A stretch of DNA of 51,705 nt, taken from contig QIAP01000053.1 in the NCBI GenBank assembly GCA_003225075.1, positions 1 to 51,705 of the forward strand. Reading direction: 5' to 3'. The translations under genes were made by a program, and so were the position numbers. Below, in pieces: positions 43,369 to 51,482 of this stretch. The notes under the pieces were generated by a model that made no database searches, was not told the DNA's origin, and worked only from the letters and a program-made list of their open reading frames with translations. The number at the start of each line of letters is the position of its first letter. Position 1 is the first letter of the stretch. The DNA is from Acidobacteriota bacterium. Lineage in GTDB: Bacteria; Acidobacteriota; Terriglobia; Terriglobales; Acidobacteriaceae.

Positions 43369-44619
43369 TCAGGCAATCTTCCTCAACACCAGCGCAGAAT
43401 TCTTCGACCCGAATCCCACGCAATTGCAGATCGCGTGCTCTATGCGTGCGGTTCGGCCCGGTTCGGGAACGTAGTCAAGGTCGCATTCCGGGTCGGGTAC
43501 TTCGAGGTTAATCGTTGGAGGAATTCTGCCATGCTCCATGGCAACCAGTGTGGCCGCGATGCCAGCGGCGCCGCAAGCGCCTTGGGCATGTCCAATTTGC
43601 GACTTCAACCCGGACATTGGGATGCTGCGCGCCCGTTCGCCCAACGCCAACTTTAAAGCACGGGTCTCCACCCGATCGTTGAGTTCAGTTGAGGTGCCGT
43701 GCAGGTTGACATACTGTATGTCTTCGGGCGTTAGCCCGGCCTCCTGCAAAGCCAGAGTGATGGCGCGGGCGGGTTCCTCCGCAGATTCGCTCAACCGCAC
43801 GCGATGAAAGGCTTCACAGGTGCAGCCATATCCAGCGATCTCCCCGTAAATGCGCGCGCCACGGGCAACGGCATGCTCATATTCTTCAACCACAAACATC
43901 CATGAGCCTTCAGCCAGGACAAAGCCGTCGCGGTCCGCCGAGAAGGGGCGCGAAGCGCGCTCCGGGGCGTCATTCCAGGAAGTAGTTAACGCCCGGAGCA
44001 GCGAATATCCCTTGATGATTCCGGGAGTAATCGCCGAATCGACACCTCCCACGAGAAACATCGGCAACATCTCTGCCTGGATGTGCTGCAACGCGTAGCC
44101 GATCGCGTCAGTCGAGGACGTGCAACTGGTAGTGACAACATGGCTATACCCGCGGAATCCGAAGCGCATCGAAACTTCGCTTGAAATCGTTCCCATAGTG
44201 CCGCTCGGAATGCAGAACAAGCTCACCTGCTTCACGTGTCCCGAGTGCCAGAGCCGGTATTGCTCTTCAGAAAACTCCTGGGCGCCGCCGCCCGAGCCCA
44301 GAATTACACCGATCTGGCGCTGCTCCTCCAACGACATTGCTGCTGGGTCGAGGCCGGCATCATTCAAAGCCTCGGTCGACGCGGCAATCGCCAGCGGCAC
44401 AACGCGCGACACGTGCTTACGCTCGCGCGGGTCGACCCACCCAGACTCATCGAATTCAGGGATCTCTCCCGCGATGTGTACAGGCAGATCGGTTGGATCG
44501 AAGCGCGAAATTCGTTTGACGCCCGATTTGCCAACAAGCAGAGAGCGGCAAAAGGCCTCTTTACCAATGCCGTTAGGACTGACTACGCCCAAACCGGTGA
44601 TGACGACGCGTGGAATCAT
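43369..44619 (-). CDS. Beta-ketoacyl-ACP synthase II (FabF-like)
   Basis: 416 residues, decarboxylating condensation of malonyl-ACP with acyl-ACP. The N-terminal RVVITGLGVVSPNGIGKEAF, the active-site cysteine in VVTTSCTSSTDAIGYAL, and the histidines in NLHGTSTELND and KSQIGHAQGACGAAG form the Cys-His-His triad. The nucleophile context TSCTSSTD differs from the usual STACASG of housekeeping FabF, so a specialised fatty-acid or polyketide role is possible. It is the first gene of a minus-strand run (unknown, ABC exporter, lpxB, M1-like) and is divergent from hemW-like. Gene name left open for that reason. Confidence 0.9.
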   Translation of the reverse strand: MIPRVVITGLGVVSPNGIGKEAFCRSLLVGKSGVKRISRFDPTDLPVHIAGEIPEFDESGWVDPRERKHVSRVVPLAIAASTEALNDAGLDPAAMSLEEQRQIGVILGSGGGAQEFSEEQYRLWHSGHVKQVSLFCIPSGTMGTISSEVSMRFGFRGYSHVVTTSCTSSTDAIGYALQHIQAEMLPMFLVGGVDSAITPGIIKGYSLLRALTTSWNDAPERASRPFSADRDGFVLAEGSWMFVVEEYEHAVARGARIYGEIAGYGCTCEAFHRVRLSESAEEPARAITLALQEAGLTPEDIQYVNLHGTSTELNDRVETRALKLALGERARSIPMSGLKSQIGHAQGACGAAGIAATLVAMEHGRIPPTINLEVPDPECDLDYVPEPGRTARIEHAICNCVGFGSKNSALVLRKIA

Positions 44620-44700
44620 AGATTGTTTGCAGTGCTATGAACTAGTTGAGATGCCTGCGGCCGCGTCGTAGTTCCGGCAAAAGTGGGATAATTGTCACCA

Positions 44701-45948
44701 ATGGCCTTGGGTGTCTACCTTTCGGTGCCGTTTTGCCGCACTAAATGCAGCTACTGCAACTTTGCGTCGGACGTGTTTTCTCGGGCAACGTTCGCGGGTT
44801 ACATCGACCGAATTTGCTCTGACATCGAACGCGCTCCTGTTGTGGCCGAACAGATGGGCGGTCAATATGAAAGTTCCGTAGACACTGTTTATCTGGGCGG
44901 TGGCACCCCCACTTTACTAGATTCTGCTCAACTGGAGAGATTGTTTGTCACAATTCGGCAAAATTTTTGTCTCCAGCCCGAGACAGAAATTACCGTCGAA
45001 TGCGCTCCTGGCACCCTGACAGCCCCGGTTCTGGAAGTTCTCCGGCGCTGTGGCGTCAATCGCGTAAGCCTGGGGGTGCAGTCATTTGTCGATGCCGAAG
45101 CCGCCGTCGTCGGGCGTTTACATAAGCGCGCAACTGTGTTCGACGACCTCGAAAATCTGCGCTCCGCCGGAATTACCAATATCAACATCGATCTCATTGC
45201 TGGCTTGCCATATCAGACGACCGAGTGTTGGGAACGGTCCCTTTCCGATGCCATCGCCAGTGCCGCGCCGCACATCAGCGTCTACATGCTCGAAGCCGAT
45301 GAAGATTCCCGGCTCGGCCGCGAGTTAATTGCGGGTGGCACAAAATATCATGCCCACTTTGTACCAGACGATGACTTAACCGCTGATTTCTATCTTGCAG
45401 GCTGCGAGCGCTTAAACGCGGTTGGCATATCCCATTATGAAATATCAAATTTCGCCCGCCACGGTTTTGAATCGCGCCATAACCTCAAGTACTGGACGCG
45501 CCAGCCTTATCTCGGCTTCGGCGTGGATGCCCATTCCATGCTCAAAGTAGATCGAGCTGGGAAGAACTTTAGTGAGGACAAGCGGACCGAAACGGATGAG
45601 ACTGTTAGCCCCTGGCGCGGGTTCGAGGCGGTGCGCTTCGCTATGCCGGACTCTCTGGAAGGCTACATCGCTGTTAGGCCGCCGAAGCGAACTCCGCTAT
45701 CGCGGCAAGCGGCGATTGAGGAAATCTTCTTTCTCGGGCTGCGTTTGATACGGGGAGTAGATCTCAGACAGGCAGCAACGCAATTCGGAGTTGATTCAAT
45801 AAATGAGTTTGCGGCCACGATCTCGGAACTCAAAGAGAATGGGTTACTCGAAAGCGACGGCAGCGTTATCCGCCTGACCACGCGTGGCAGACTCCTCTCG
45901 AACGAAGTCTTCGAGAAATTCATCACCATCGCTGAAAGTGTCGGATGA
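44701..45948 (+). CDS. hemW: HemW-like radical SAM protein (coproporphyrinogen III oxidase-related)
   Basis: 415 residues. The radical SAM motif is CRTKCSYC (C-x3-C-x2-C) near the N-terminus in LSVPFCRTKCSYCNFASDVF. Further HemW/HemN segments: TVYLGGGTPTLL, ECAPGTLT, NRVSLGVQSFVDAEAAVVGR, INIDLIAGLPYQT, HYEISNFARHGFESRHNLKYW and the GFGVDAHSM turn. The extra N-terminal residues that distinguish HemN proper are absent, favouring HemW, a heme chaperone. ATG 44701 was chosen; a TTG at 44692 is possible. It is divergent from the ketosynthase gene. Confidence 0.88.
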   Translation: MALGVYLSVPFCRTKCSYCNFASDVFSRATFAGYIDRICSDIERAPVVAEQMGGQYESSVDTVYLGGGTPTLLDSAQLERLFVTIRQNFCLQPETEITVECAPGTLTAPVLEVLRRCGVNRVSLGVQSFVDAEAAVVGRLHKRATVFDDLENLRSAGITNINIDLIAGLPYQTTECWERSLSDAIASAAPHISVYMLEADEDSRLGRELIAGGTKYHAHFVPDDDLTADFYLAGCERLNAVGISHYEISNFARHGFESRHNLKYWTRQPYLGFGVDAHSMLKVDRAGKNFSEDKRTETDETVSPWRGFEAVRFAMPDSLEGYIAVRPPKRTPLSRQAAIEEIFFLGLRLIRGVDLRQAATQFGVDSINEFAATISELKENGLLESDGSVIRLTTRGRLLSNEVFEKFITIAESVG

Positions 45949-46171
45949 TGATTGAAGAAGATGATTCGGCACTTGACGTCTGTCAAGCGTAGTCTTTCCA
46001 CGATTGAAGCAATCAGCGCGAAACCATCAGAGCCAGCCTCACTCCTGCTCGCACTGATTTCTCCGCGGGCTCCATGTTTGTTCGACGAATTTCAGCGCGG
46101 TTGGTTTAGGCTGGTTTTCGCATGCTGGCGAAATGTTGTGGTTTCAAGACCGAGAAATGCCGGCTGGTCGC

Positions 46172-46312
46172 TTACGATGACGCCTGATGTGTACCCGTAC
46201 CGTTCCCCACCGCCGGGGCCGGAAGAGTTTTCCTTATAAGACCGAAGACCGCGTACAGGATGAGAAGCGCGACTACCATCCGAATGACGATTACACTTTT
46301 GTTCCCTTGCAT
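46172..46312 (-). CDS. Possible 46-aa single-pass membrane protein
   Basis: Minus-strand frame MQGNKSVIVIRMVVALLILY then AVFGLIRKTLPAPAVGNGTG: a basic N-terminus, one membrane helix and a polar tail. Its ATG is six bases after the stop of the zinc-ribbon ORF, with GGGTGA as possible ribosome binding site. Zinc-ribbon and single helix often occur in one protein in Acidobacteriota, so these two ORFs may be halves of one gene split by a frameshift. Confidence 0.4.
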   Translation of the reverse strand: MQGNKSVIVIRMVVALLILYAVFGLIRKTLPAPAVGNGTGTHQASS

Positions 46313-46317
46313 ATTCT

Positions 46318-46458
46318 TCACCCTAGGTACACCGCCGGAAGCGGCTTTCCACACTCCAGGCAAAATTCTTTCGAGCGTGACGTGATCAACCCACAAGACG
46401 GGCACATCCTTTGGGATCCAAAACCCGCGATCTGTGGTTTCAGCCTTATAAAGCGCAT
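46318..46458 (-). CDS. Possible small zinc-ribbon protein (46 aa)
   Basis: Minus-strand frame from an ATG at 46458 (MRFIRLKPQIAGFGSQRM) containing CPSCGLITSRSKEFCLECGK, two CxxC knuckles spaced like a zinc ribbon, and ending PLPAVYLG. AAGG lies six bases before the ATG. The zinc-ribbon pattern is specific enough to suggest a real gene; its link to the neighbouring membrane ORF, in a different frame, is uncertain. Confidence 0.45.
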   Translation of the reverse strand: MRFIRLKPQIAGFGSQRMCPSCGLITSRSKEFCLECGKPLPAVYLG

Positions 46459-46788
46459 CGATGCCTTGAAGTTCCTGAATGAACGAGCGACAAACGTCGG
46501 TAGTGTACGGAAACGAGGACCGAACGGACGGAAAACTGGTTCCATTGATGCACCCTCATTTCTATCGGTTGCGCAGAGGACCGTCGCAGAAGGTCTGAAG
46601 GTCTAAACAGCGACAGAGTAATGCGTAAGGGACTTCTTAAGTCTAAGCTCCTGCGGTACAAAAGCAATGAAATTCGCATGAATGGTTATCATGAATCTGC
46701 GCATTGGCTTGTTCTGAGGTTCCCCCGGGTGCGAAATGAGCGGTCCTCGGGATGGTCAGAGAACAGATCACGGGGCGTATACTGTGAT
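46459..46788. other. 330-bp gap, no clear gene
   Basis: Lies between the minus-strand zinc-ribbon ORF and the plus-strand 82-residue ORF. Open frames here have unlikely composition. The only signal is TATACT at 46778-46783, a -10-like box six bases before the next ATG. Confidence 0.4.
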
Positions 46789-47037
46789 ATGGACAATACG
46801 ATTGAAGATCAGCTAAGGAATTGGAGATCAGAGATAGCTGCGATCTCGAAACTCAATGGCCACTTTGGGTATCGCCGTAGAGGGCGCACAGTTATCCAGC
46901 AAGCCGAATTTGAAGGCAGACGCAACAGACTGGAAGAAATCGTACAGCAACTCGCTGTTCTGGCTAGTCATAAATCACCAGTTAACCCGATAATTCCCAG
47001 GGGAAGATTGATTGTTAGCTCTAGCACTCAGAAATAG
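46789..47037 (+). CDS. Small hypothetical protein (82 aa), probably helical
   Basis: From the ATG at 46789 the product (MDNTIEDQLRNWRSEIAAIS, then KLNGHFGYRRRGRTVIQQAE and so on) is charged and mostly helical, with no membrane segment. There is no Shine-Dalgarno sequence; instead a TATACT box sits six bases before the ATG, which would make the mRNA leaderless. No family recognised. The frame is open further upstream but with unlikely composition. Confidence 0.5.
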   Translation: MDNTIEDQLRNWRSEIAAISKLNGHFGYRRRGRTVIQQAEFEGRRNRLEEIVQQLAVLASHKSPVNPIIPRGRLIVSSSTQK

Positions 47038-47227
47038 TTCTCTCCGTAATCTTTGTGCTCGCCAGCACACTCAAGACCAGCGAGTTTTTTAACTCCGGTT
47101 AACGCTCAATGGGCCTCGGGAACGCTCAAACCGCTATCGCGGGGTAAGTCTTTACTCGCGGGTGATAACGGCCACAATCAGGTCACCGCCCGCGCACCGT
47201 GATCTGGTGTTGCTCCCTGCGTAGACA

Positions 47228-47259
47228 AAATGGGAGGCGGCCGTTGTCGCCTCCCATTT
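47228..47259 (-). terminator. Intrinsic terminator downstream of hsp20
   Basis: AAATGGGAGGCG (47228-47239) and CGCCTCCCATTT (47248-47259) form a perfect 12-bp stem with an eight-base loop. Read on the minus strand it is followed by TTTTG, and it lies about 40 bases after the hsp20 stop. It may also serve plus-strand transcripts. Confidence 0.85.
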
Positions 47260-47299
47260 CTCTTGCTGACCATTCGCAATGAACAGCTAACTACTGGTT

Positions 47300-47800
47300 T
47301 TACGCGGCCTTGCTGGGGGCCTTTGCTTCGAGAACGTTCTCGCCGCCGACGTTGACTTTAATCTGCTTAGGCTTGGCTTCGCTCTTCTTGGCCAACTTGA
47401 TCTTTAGTACGCCGTTATCGTAGTTGGCGCCTACTTGTCCGGTATCCACGGAGTTCGGCAGCGTGAACGAGCGGGTGAAACTTCCATACTGCCGCTCGAC
47501 GCGACGGAAGTTCTCTTCTTTTTCTTCCTTCTCTAACTTGCGCTCGCCGTGAACGATGAGCGTGTTGTTTTCGATGCGGACATCAATATCCTTTTCGTCG
47601 ATGCCCGGGACTTCAATTTTCAAAGTGATGTTGTGCTCATCTTCGTAGATGTCCACCGGCGGTGCGAAGCTGGTGGTTGTCAACGCCTCTTCCGGCCCTT
47701 CGGGACTATACGACTCACGGAACAGACGGTTCATGCGGTTCATGCGGTCTTGTAGGGTGGAAAACTCACGGACGGGGTCCCAACGAGTCAATACTGTCAT
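47300..47800 (-). CDS. Small heat-shock protein, Hsp20/alpha-crystallin family
   Basis: 166 residues, cytoplasmic ATP-independent holdase. The alpha-crystallin domain spans about residues 45-145 with VDIYEDEHNITLKIEVPGID, VHGERKLEKEE, RQYGSFTRSFTLPNSVD and GVLKIKLAKK. The N-terminal LQDRMNRMNRLFRESY contains an extra three-residue unit caused by a 9-bp tandem duplication. AAGGAG stands about nine bases before the ATG. A promoter-like element, TTGACA with TAGGGT 17 bases on, lies about 110 bases upstream on the minus strand. Expression is probably heat- or stress-induced. Confidence 0.95.
   Translation of the reverse strand: MTVLTRWDPVREFSTLQDRMNRMNRLFRESYSPEGPEEALTTTSFAPPVDIYEDEHNITLKIEVPGIDEKDIDVRIENNTLIVHGERKLEKEEKEENFRRVERQYGSFTRSFTLPNSVDTGQVGANYDNGVLKIKLAKKSEAKPKQIKVNVGGENVLEAKAPSKAA
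47727..47744 (-). repeat. 9-bp tandem duplication inside hsp20
   Basis: CGGTTCATG occurs twice in a row (47727-47735, 47736-47744), giving the doubled RMNRMNR in the N-terminus of Hsp20, where relatives usually have one RMNR. Confidence 0.85.
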
Positions 47801-47909
47801 AACACAGTTCTCCTTCAGAGTGGGGAAATCTAAGAGGAAAGACTTCAGATGGGCTGACTTAGTTCAGGAGACCTGAAAGAGTGAGAAGGTGTGTGCTCGC
47901 TCATCTACC

Positions 47910-47938
47910 ACCCTAGTCTTAGGTGTTGGGATTGTCAA
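47910..47938 (-). promoter_or_regulatory. Putative hsp20 promoter
   Basis: On the minus strand TTGACA (47938-47933) and TAGGGT (47915-47910) are 17 bases apart. The upstream element TGTTTGACAATC is shared exactly with the divergent gene's promoter. Confidence 0.5.
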
Positions 47939-48168
47939 ACAACGATGTAGTGGTGCCCGTTTGACTTCCCACTTTTCGCGCGCCCAGGCGCGTGGGCGTA
48001 GCATTGCTCACGCGATCTGTTTGGGGGGCACAGGGCCCGCCTTAAAGAAACTCCCATCGAAGTACCTTCCTTAAAATCCTCCGAAAATGACGACTGCGGA
48101 GCGTCGCATCTACTTCGCAAACGCAAGCCGAAATCCGAGGCCGGCAGGAACTCAAACTGCAGCGCTGT

Positions 48169-48196
48169 TTGACAATCACAGCTATGAGACTAGACT
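48169..48196 (+). promoter_or_regulatory. Putative promoter of the small secreted protein gene
   Basis: TTGACA (48169-48174) and TAGACT (48191-48196), 16 bases apart. It shares TGTTTGACAATC and a GACTAG block with the hsp20 promoter element. Confidence 0.5.
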
Positions 48197-48395
48197 AGAG
48201 GATGAGCGATTAGACCCTGTCGCTCTTTCAGATTCCCTGAGCTAAGTCAGCCTCTCTGAAGTTTTCTCATCTTAGATCATCCGATGAATCGCAGTGCGGC
48301 AGTCGTGTTCGTGTTGGCGAGTGCGCTCCAAACCTGAGAGCCCAACACCATGTCGGCATTTCGCGTCGGTCGGAACCTTAAGGAGGTTTCTTTCC

Positions 48396-48737
48396 ATGAA
48401 GACTCTTTTATTGGCTACGCTCGCTACGTGCCTTGGGCTAAGTGTTTTTGCAGTCGCGCAGAACAGTCCTAGTCAGGCGCCCCAGAAGGATCAGGCCAGT
48501 GCAACATCCCAACTGACAACCATCAGTGGCACAATTAAGGGCGAAGGCGACAAACTGACGTTCGTGAGCGACACTGACCAAAAAGCGTGGACGGTAGATA
48601 ATCCCGAGACACTGAAGGGCCACGAAGGGCACCACGTGCAAGTTAAGGCCCAGGTAAACGCTGAAAAGGCATCGATTCACGTCGCAGAAGTCAAGATGCT
48701 CACCCCAAGTGACAGCTATAAGAATGACGTGAAGTAA
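48396..48737 (+). CDS. Small secreted protein, DUF5818-like
   Basis: 113 residues with a clear signal peptide (MKTLLLATLATCLGLSVFAV, cleavage after AQ). The mature part is a small beta-rich domain (SGTIKGEGDKLTFVSDTDQK, WTVDNPETLKGHEGHHVQVK) resembling the OB-like DUF5818 group seen in Acidobacteriota; this assignment is from memory of the pattern. The perfect AAGGAGG lies nine bases before the ATG. The shared promoter element with hsp20 hints at stress-related expression. A terminator follows about 40 bases after the stop. Confidence 0.85.
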   Translation: MKTLLLATLATCLGLSVFAVAQNSPSQAPQKDQASATSQLTTISGTIKGEGDKLTFVSDTDQKAWTVDNPETLKGHEGHHVQVKAQVNAEKASIHVAEVKMLTPSDSYKNDVK

Positions 48738-48779
48738 GCGAAGTAAGCGAAGAGATCCCGCACGCTCGGAGCGTGTCCG

Positions 48780-48827
48780 CCCACGTGGCTTGCCATCGAC
48801 TCATCATCGCTGGCCATGTGGGTTTTC
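48780..48827 (+). terminator. Probable intrinsic terminator after the small secreted protein gene
   Basis: CCCACGTGGC (48780-48789) pairs with GCCATGTGGG (48813-48822; one G-U) across a 23-base loop and is followed by TTTTC. Confidence 0.6.
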
Positions 48828-48970
48828 TGCTGTCCTCTTTCGGATAAACGTTGGCTGCGCTAGGGCGAGTGCTATTATTCCCGCCAGATAAGGAGCGCCT
48901 GCTTCCCAAACCGCTTCAGCTAGAATCACTGACGTGAGACCGCACGTCGGAGAAAGGTATTGGTCGAATC

Positions 48971-49531
48971 GTGATCACCATAGTCTCGGGACTCCCCCGC
49001 TCGGGGACATCCCTGATGATGCAGATGCTGGGTGCAGGCGGCATGATCGTCCTCACCGACTTCGAACGCCAGCCGGACGCCGACAACCCACGGGGCTACT
49101 CTGAGTGGGAACCCGCCAAGCTTCTTCCCAAGCAGCCCGATCGCATCGACGAAGCTGAAGGCAAGGTCGTGAAGGTTATTTCCCAACTTCTCTTGTCGGT
49201 CCCTGAAGGGCGCAACTATAAGGTCATTTTCATGGAGCGGCCTCTTCCGGAAGTACTCGCCTCGCAGGGTGAGATGCTCAGACGCCGCGGCAAATCTGAT
49301 TCTTTGAGCCATGATTTGATGTCCGCGGCATTCACGAAACACTTAAGAGAAGTCAATGCGTGGCTCAAGCGGAGGACGGAGATCTCCCTTTGCCGTGTGC
49401 AATACAAACAGTTGCTTCACGATCCTGCCGGCAGTGTAGAAACGATCAGGAACTTCTTGGCACTTGAGTTGGAGGTGGAAGCCATGGTTCGAAAAGTGGA
49501 TCTTTCGCTATACCGCAACCGAAGTTCCTAA
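48971..49531 (+). CDS. Sulfotransferase-family protein
   Basis: 186 residues from a GTG at 48971. The opening VSGLPRSGTSLMMQMLGAGG is the 5'-phosphosulfate loop of PAPS-dependent sulfotransferases, and the later LCRVQYKQLLHDPAGSVETI holds the region usually contributing the 3'-phosphate contacts. FMERPLPEVLASQGEMLRRR fits the conserved R-x-P segment. It is shorter than carbohydrate sulfotransferases (250-300) but matches compact bacterial members. The acceptor is unknown; the nearby glycan-related genes on the opposite strand suggest a carbohydrate. GGAGAAAGG lies about 13 bases before the GTG. Confidence 0.82.
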   Translation: MITIVSGLPRSGTSLMMQMLGAGGMIVLTDFERQPDADNPRGYSEWEPAKLLPKQPDRIDEAEGKVVKVISQLLLSVPEGRNYKVIFMERPLPEVLASQGEMLRRRGKSDSLSHDLMSAAFTKHLREVNAWLKRRTEISLCRVQYKQLLHDPAGSVETIRNFLALELEVEAMVRKVDLSLYRNRSS

Positions 49532-49703
49532 ATGTTCCAAGCGGCCCTGCTCTGGACATTTGGCATTCGAATAATGTCTGGTAAGGTCAAGCCGAGTCGC
49601 TAACCTGACGGGAACATAGAAACGCGGAATTTAATTCAAGATCTTTTTCGGACGTGCTGGCAGGTGCCTTGTCCTACTATTTTTCCGCAGGAGAGTTGTA
49701 TTT

Positions 49704-50402
49704 TCAGCTGGCTTGCCGCAGCGGGCTGGATGGGTGACTTTCGGTTGTGATGCTTGGGCGAGCAGATACGTGGCTCACGAGCTTTAATCCGGTATAGAGT
49801 TTCGGCATCGACGGATTTGCCCAAGGCGCCGCCCGCTCTTCCACCAGAGCAAAGCGCCGGCAGAAAGTCGGTATCACGTTCTTGCGTCTGTCGGCGAAGT
49901 CCTTCTTTGCATTCTCTCTGGTAAGCAATCTCAAGCCGGCATCGAGGATTGGCGAATCATGGGGCGTCACGACGAGAAAAACGCCTTGGTCGTTGAGCAC
50001 CCGCTCGATTTCGTCGCAGGCGGTTTCCAGGTCGTCTACGAATTCAAAAACGCTTACTCCAACAATGCAGTCGAAATAGCGATCGGGAAATGGAAGGGAG
50101 GTAACCGGAGCGCTATAGAGCTTGGCGTCAGTATTAGCCCTTGCCAGCCTCTCGGACACCGCGTCGGCATGGCAATGAACATCGACTCCATAAAGTTCTC
50201 TGGCATGCAGCGCGAGCTCGGGCATTAAAACACCGCTGCCGTAGCCTATTTCGAGCAGCCGCTCAAACTTCCCACCGTTAAGCATGTTGCGAATCAGGCG
50301 AAAGCGGGCACGCGAAACTAGCCCCAGGAAGGGACGGAAATTCCAGTCAGCATGGTCGACCGGCCCAGTTTTTACCAAGAGTTCTTGCGGAAGCAGTCTC
50401 AT
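49704..50402 (-). CDS. Class I SAM-dependent methyltransferase
   Basis: 232 residues from the ATG at 50402 (MRLLPQELLVKTGPVDHADW); a TTG at 50459 would add 19. Motif I is LLEIGYGSGVLMPELALHA, the acidic strand-2 end is YGVDVH, and FDCIVGVSVFEFVDDLETAC followed by RVLNDQGVFLVVTP is the usual methyltransferase_11 core. Similar proteins act on sugars, lipids or small molecules in surface-polysaccharide clusters, which agrees with the deacetylase gene upstream on the same strand (108-base gap). Substrate unknown. Confidence 0.88.
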   Translation of the reverse strand: MRLLPQELLVKTGPVDHADWNFRPFLGLVSRARFRLIRNMLNGGKFERLLEIGYGSGVLMPELALHARELYGVDVHCHADAVSERLARANTDAKLYSAPVTSLPFPDRYFDCIVGVSVFEFVDDLETACDEIERVLNDQGVFLVVTPHDSPILDAGLRLLTRENAKKDFADRRKNVIPTFCRRFALVEERAAPWANPSMPKLYTGLKLVSHVSARPSITTESHPSSPLRQAS

Positions 50403-50510
50403 AGGAAGGGCGCGACTAGCTGCTTCTAAGAGAGTAGCGCACTTCCGACGGTTGTCCAACTCTTATGATTTTATTTGACAGACATTTGGCCAGATCACTG
50501 TCCGGAGGCA

Positions 50511-51482
50511 TTACTTGGCGAAGTCGGGAGCCACTCGATTCAGGTTCTGGCAGGACACATGTTTTGCATGCCGTTCCATCGGTACGATCTCAAAACGTTC
50601 GCGGAAAAGGTCCAAGACTCGGCCTACAAAGGAGACCTTCGTCGGGCTCCGGAGTTGCATCGCTGGAAAGAAGCTTAATGCCGTCGTGTCATCACACCCG
50701 AGAAAATCAAGCGGGTGCAAAAGCAGAGACGGCTGGGTTCCAGTCCAGCGGCATACTTCGAGGGCCGTTCTGAAATAGGCGAGAGCAAGCGCCGAGGAGA
50801 AATCGGATAGAAAGAGCAAATAACTTACGTGAATCGGCAATTTGAGACCCGGCATAGTCGTAACTGGTATCTCTATCAATTCGCCCGCTTTAGACCGCCA
50901 GCAATACGCTTTCGTGGGCCGCAACCCATCAGAGAAAGACCCAAATAGATTCTTTCGTTCCTTCAAGTCATTCTCTGATAGACGGCTCTTCATGAAATAG
51001 TAGGCGCGTGCGATAGGGCCCAGGTAGGTTGGAAAGGTCGAGGCGTCATACAGATAACCGCGGTGGGTGAGCAATTCAATCAAATCGCTGGAAAGGCTGA
51101 ACCCGGGGCCGCGAAACCCGATGGGCTTGCGGCCGGTGGCTTGTTCGATCGCCGTTTCCGCCTTCGTAATCTCAGTTAGTAGTTGCTCTTGGGAGTACAG
51201 ATGTAGCCACGGCTCGTGATGAAACGAATGGTTCCCAATCTCATGTCCAGCCTCGGCGATAGAACGCAGAACGGCATGATTTCGCTCCTGATCGGCGTCG
51301 AGGCCCACAATAAAAAAAGTAATGGTCAAGCCCTTCTCTTTCAATAGCTGCAGGACACGAGGGACGACAATATCCAAATACGAAGGAAGCGATTCCCATC
51401 CCGCATCACCGTGCGTCTTCATGTAGGACCACTGATTGTCGAGGTCCAGGGAAAGGCTGGCCAGAGGCCTAGGCTCCTGCAT
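50511..51482 (-). CDS. Polysaccharide deacetylase (NodB/CE4 family)
   Basis: 323 residues from the ATG at 51482 (MQEPRPLASLSLDLDNQWSY). NodB motifs: SLDLDNQW (catalytic Asp region), GHEIGNHSFHHEPWL (the HSxxH metal site) and FRGPGFSLSSDLIELL. It should remove N- or O-acetyl groups from a polysaccharide. No signal peptide, so it may act on the cytoplasmic face or on a lipid-linked intermediate. The start lies 14 bases inside the end of the FAD oxidoreductase gene, indicating translational coupling. Together with the methyltransferase it suggests a glycan-assembly cluster extending past the window edge. Confidence 0.9.
   Translation of the reverse strand: MQEPRPLASLSLDLDNQWSYMKTHGDAGWESLPSYLDIVVPRVLQLLKEKGLTITFFIVGLDADQERNHAVLRSIAEAGHEIGNHSFHHEPWLHLYSQEQLLTEITKAETAIEQATGRKPIGFRGPGFSLSSDLIELLTHRGYLYDASTFPTYLGPIARAYYFMKSRLSENDLKERKNLFGSFSDGLRPTKAYCWRSKAGELIEIPVTTMPGLKLPIHVSYLLFLSDFSSALALAYFRTALEVCRWTGTQPSLLLHPLDFLGCDDTTALSFFPAMQLRSPTKVSFVGRVLDLFRERFEIVPMERHAKHVSCQNLNRVAPDFAK

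Larger units (their letters stand above)
47801..48395. other. 595-bp divergent regulatory region between hsp20 and a small secreted protein gene
   Basis: No convincing ORF, tRNA or repeat. It contains two promoter-like elements facing outwards (47910-47938 minus, 48169-48196 plus) that share a 12-nt sequence. The hsp20 5' leader (about 100 bases) contains TCTCCT, which can pair with AGGAGA of the ribosome binding site. Confidence 0.6.

Noticed and set aside
45952-46239. 95-codon plus-strand ORF after hemW
   Set aside because: Composition looks random, no ribosome binding site, and it runs antisense through the small minus-strand membrane ORF.
47935-48126. Minus-strand 63-codon ORF between hsp20 and the secreted protein gene
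   Set aside because: Low-complexity, arginine/serine-rich composition, no ribosome binding site, and it overlaps the promoter elements.
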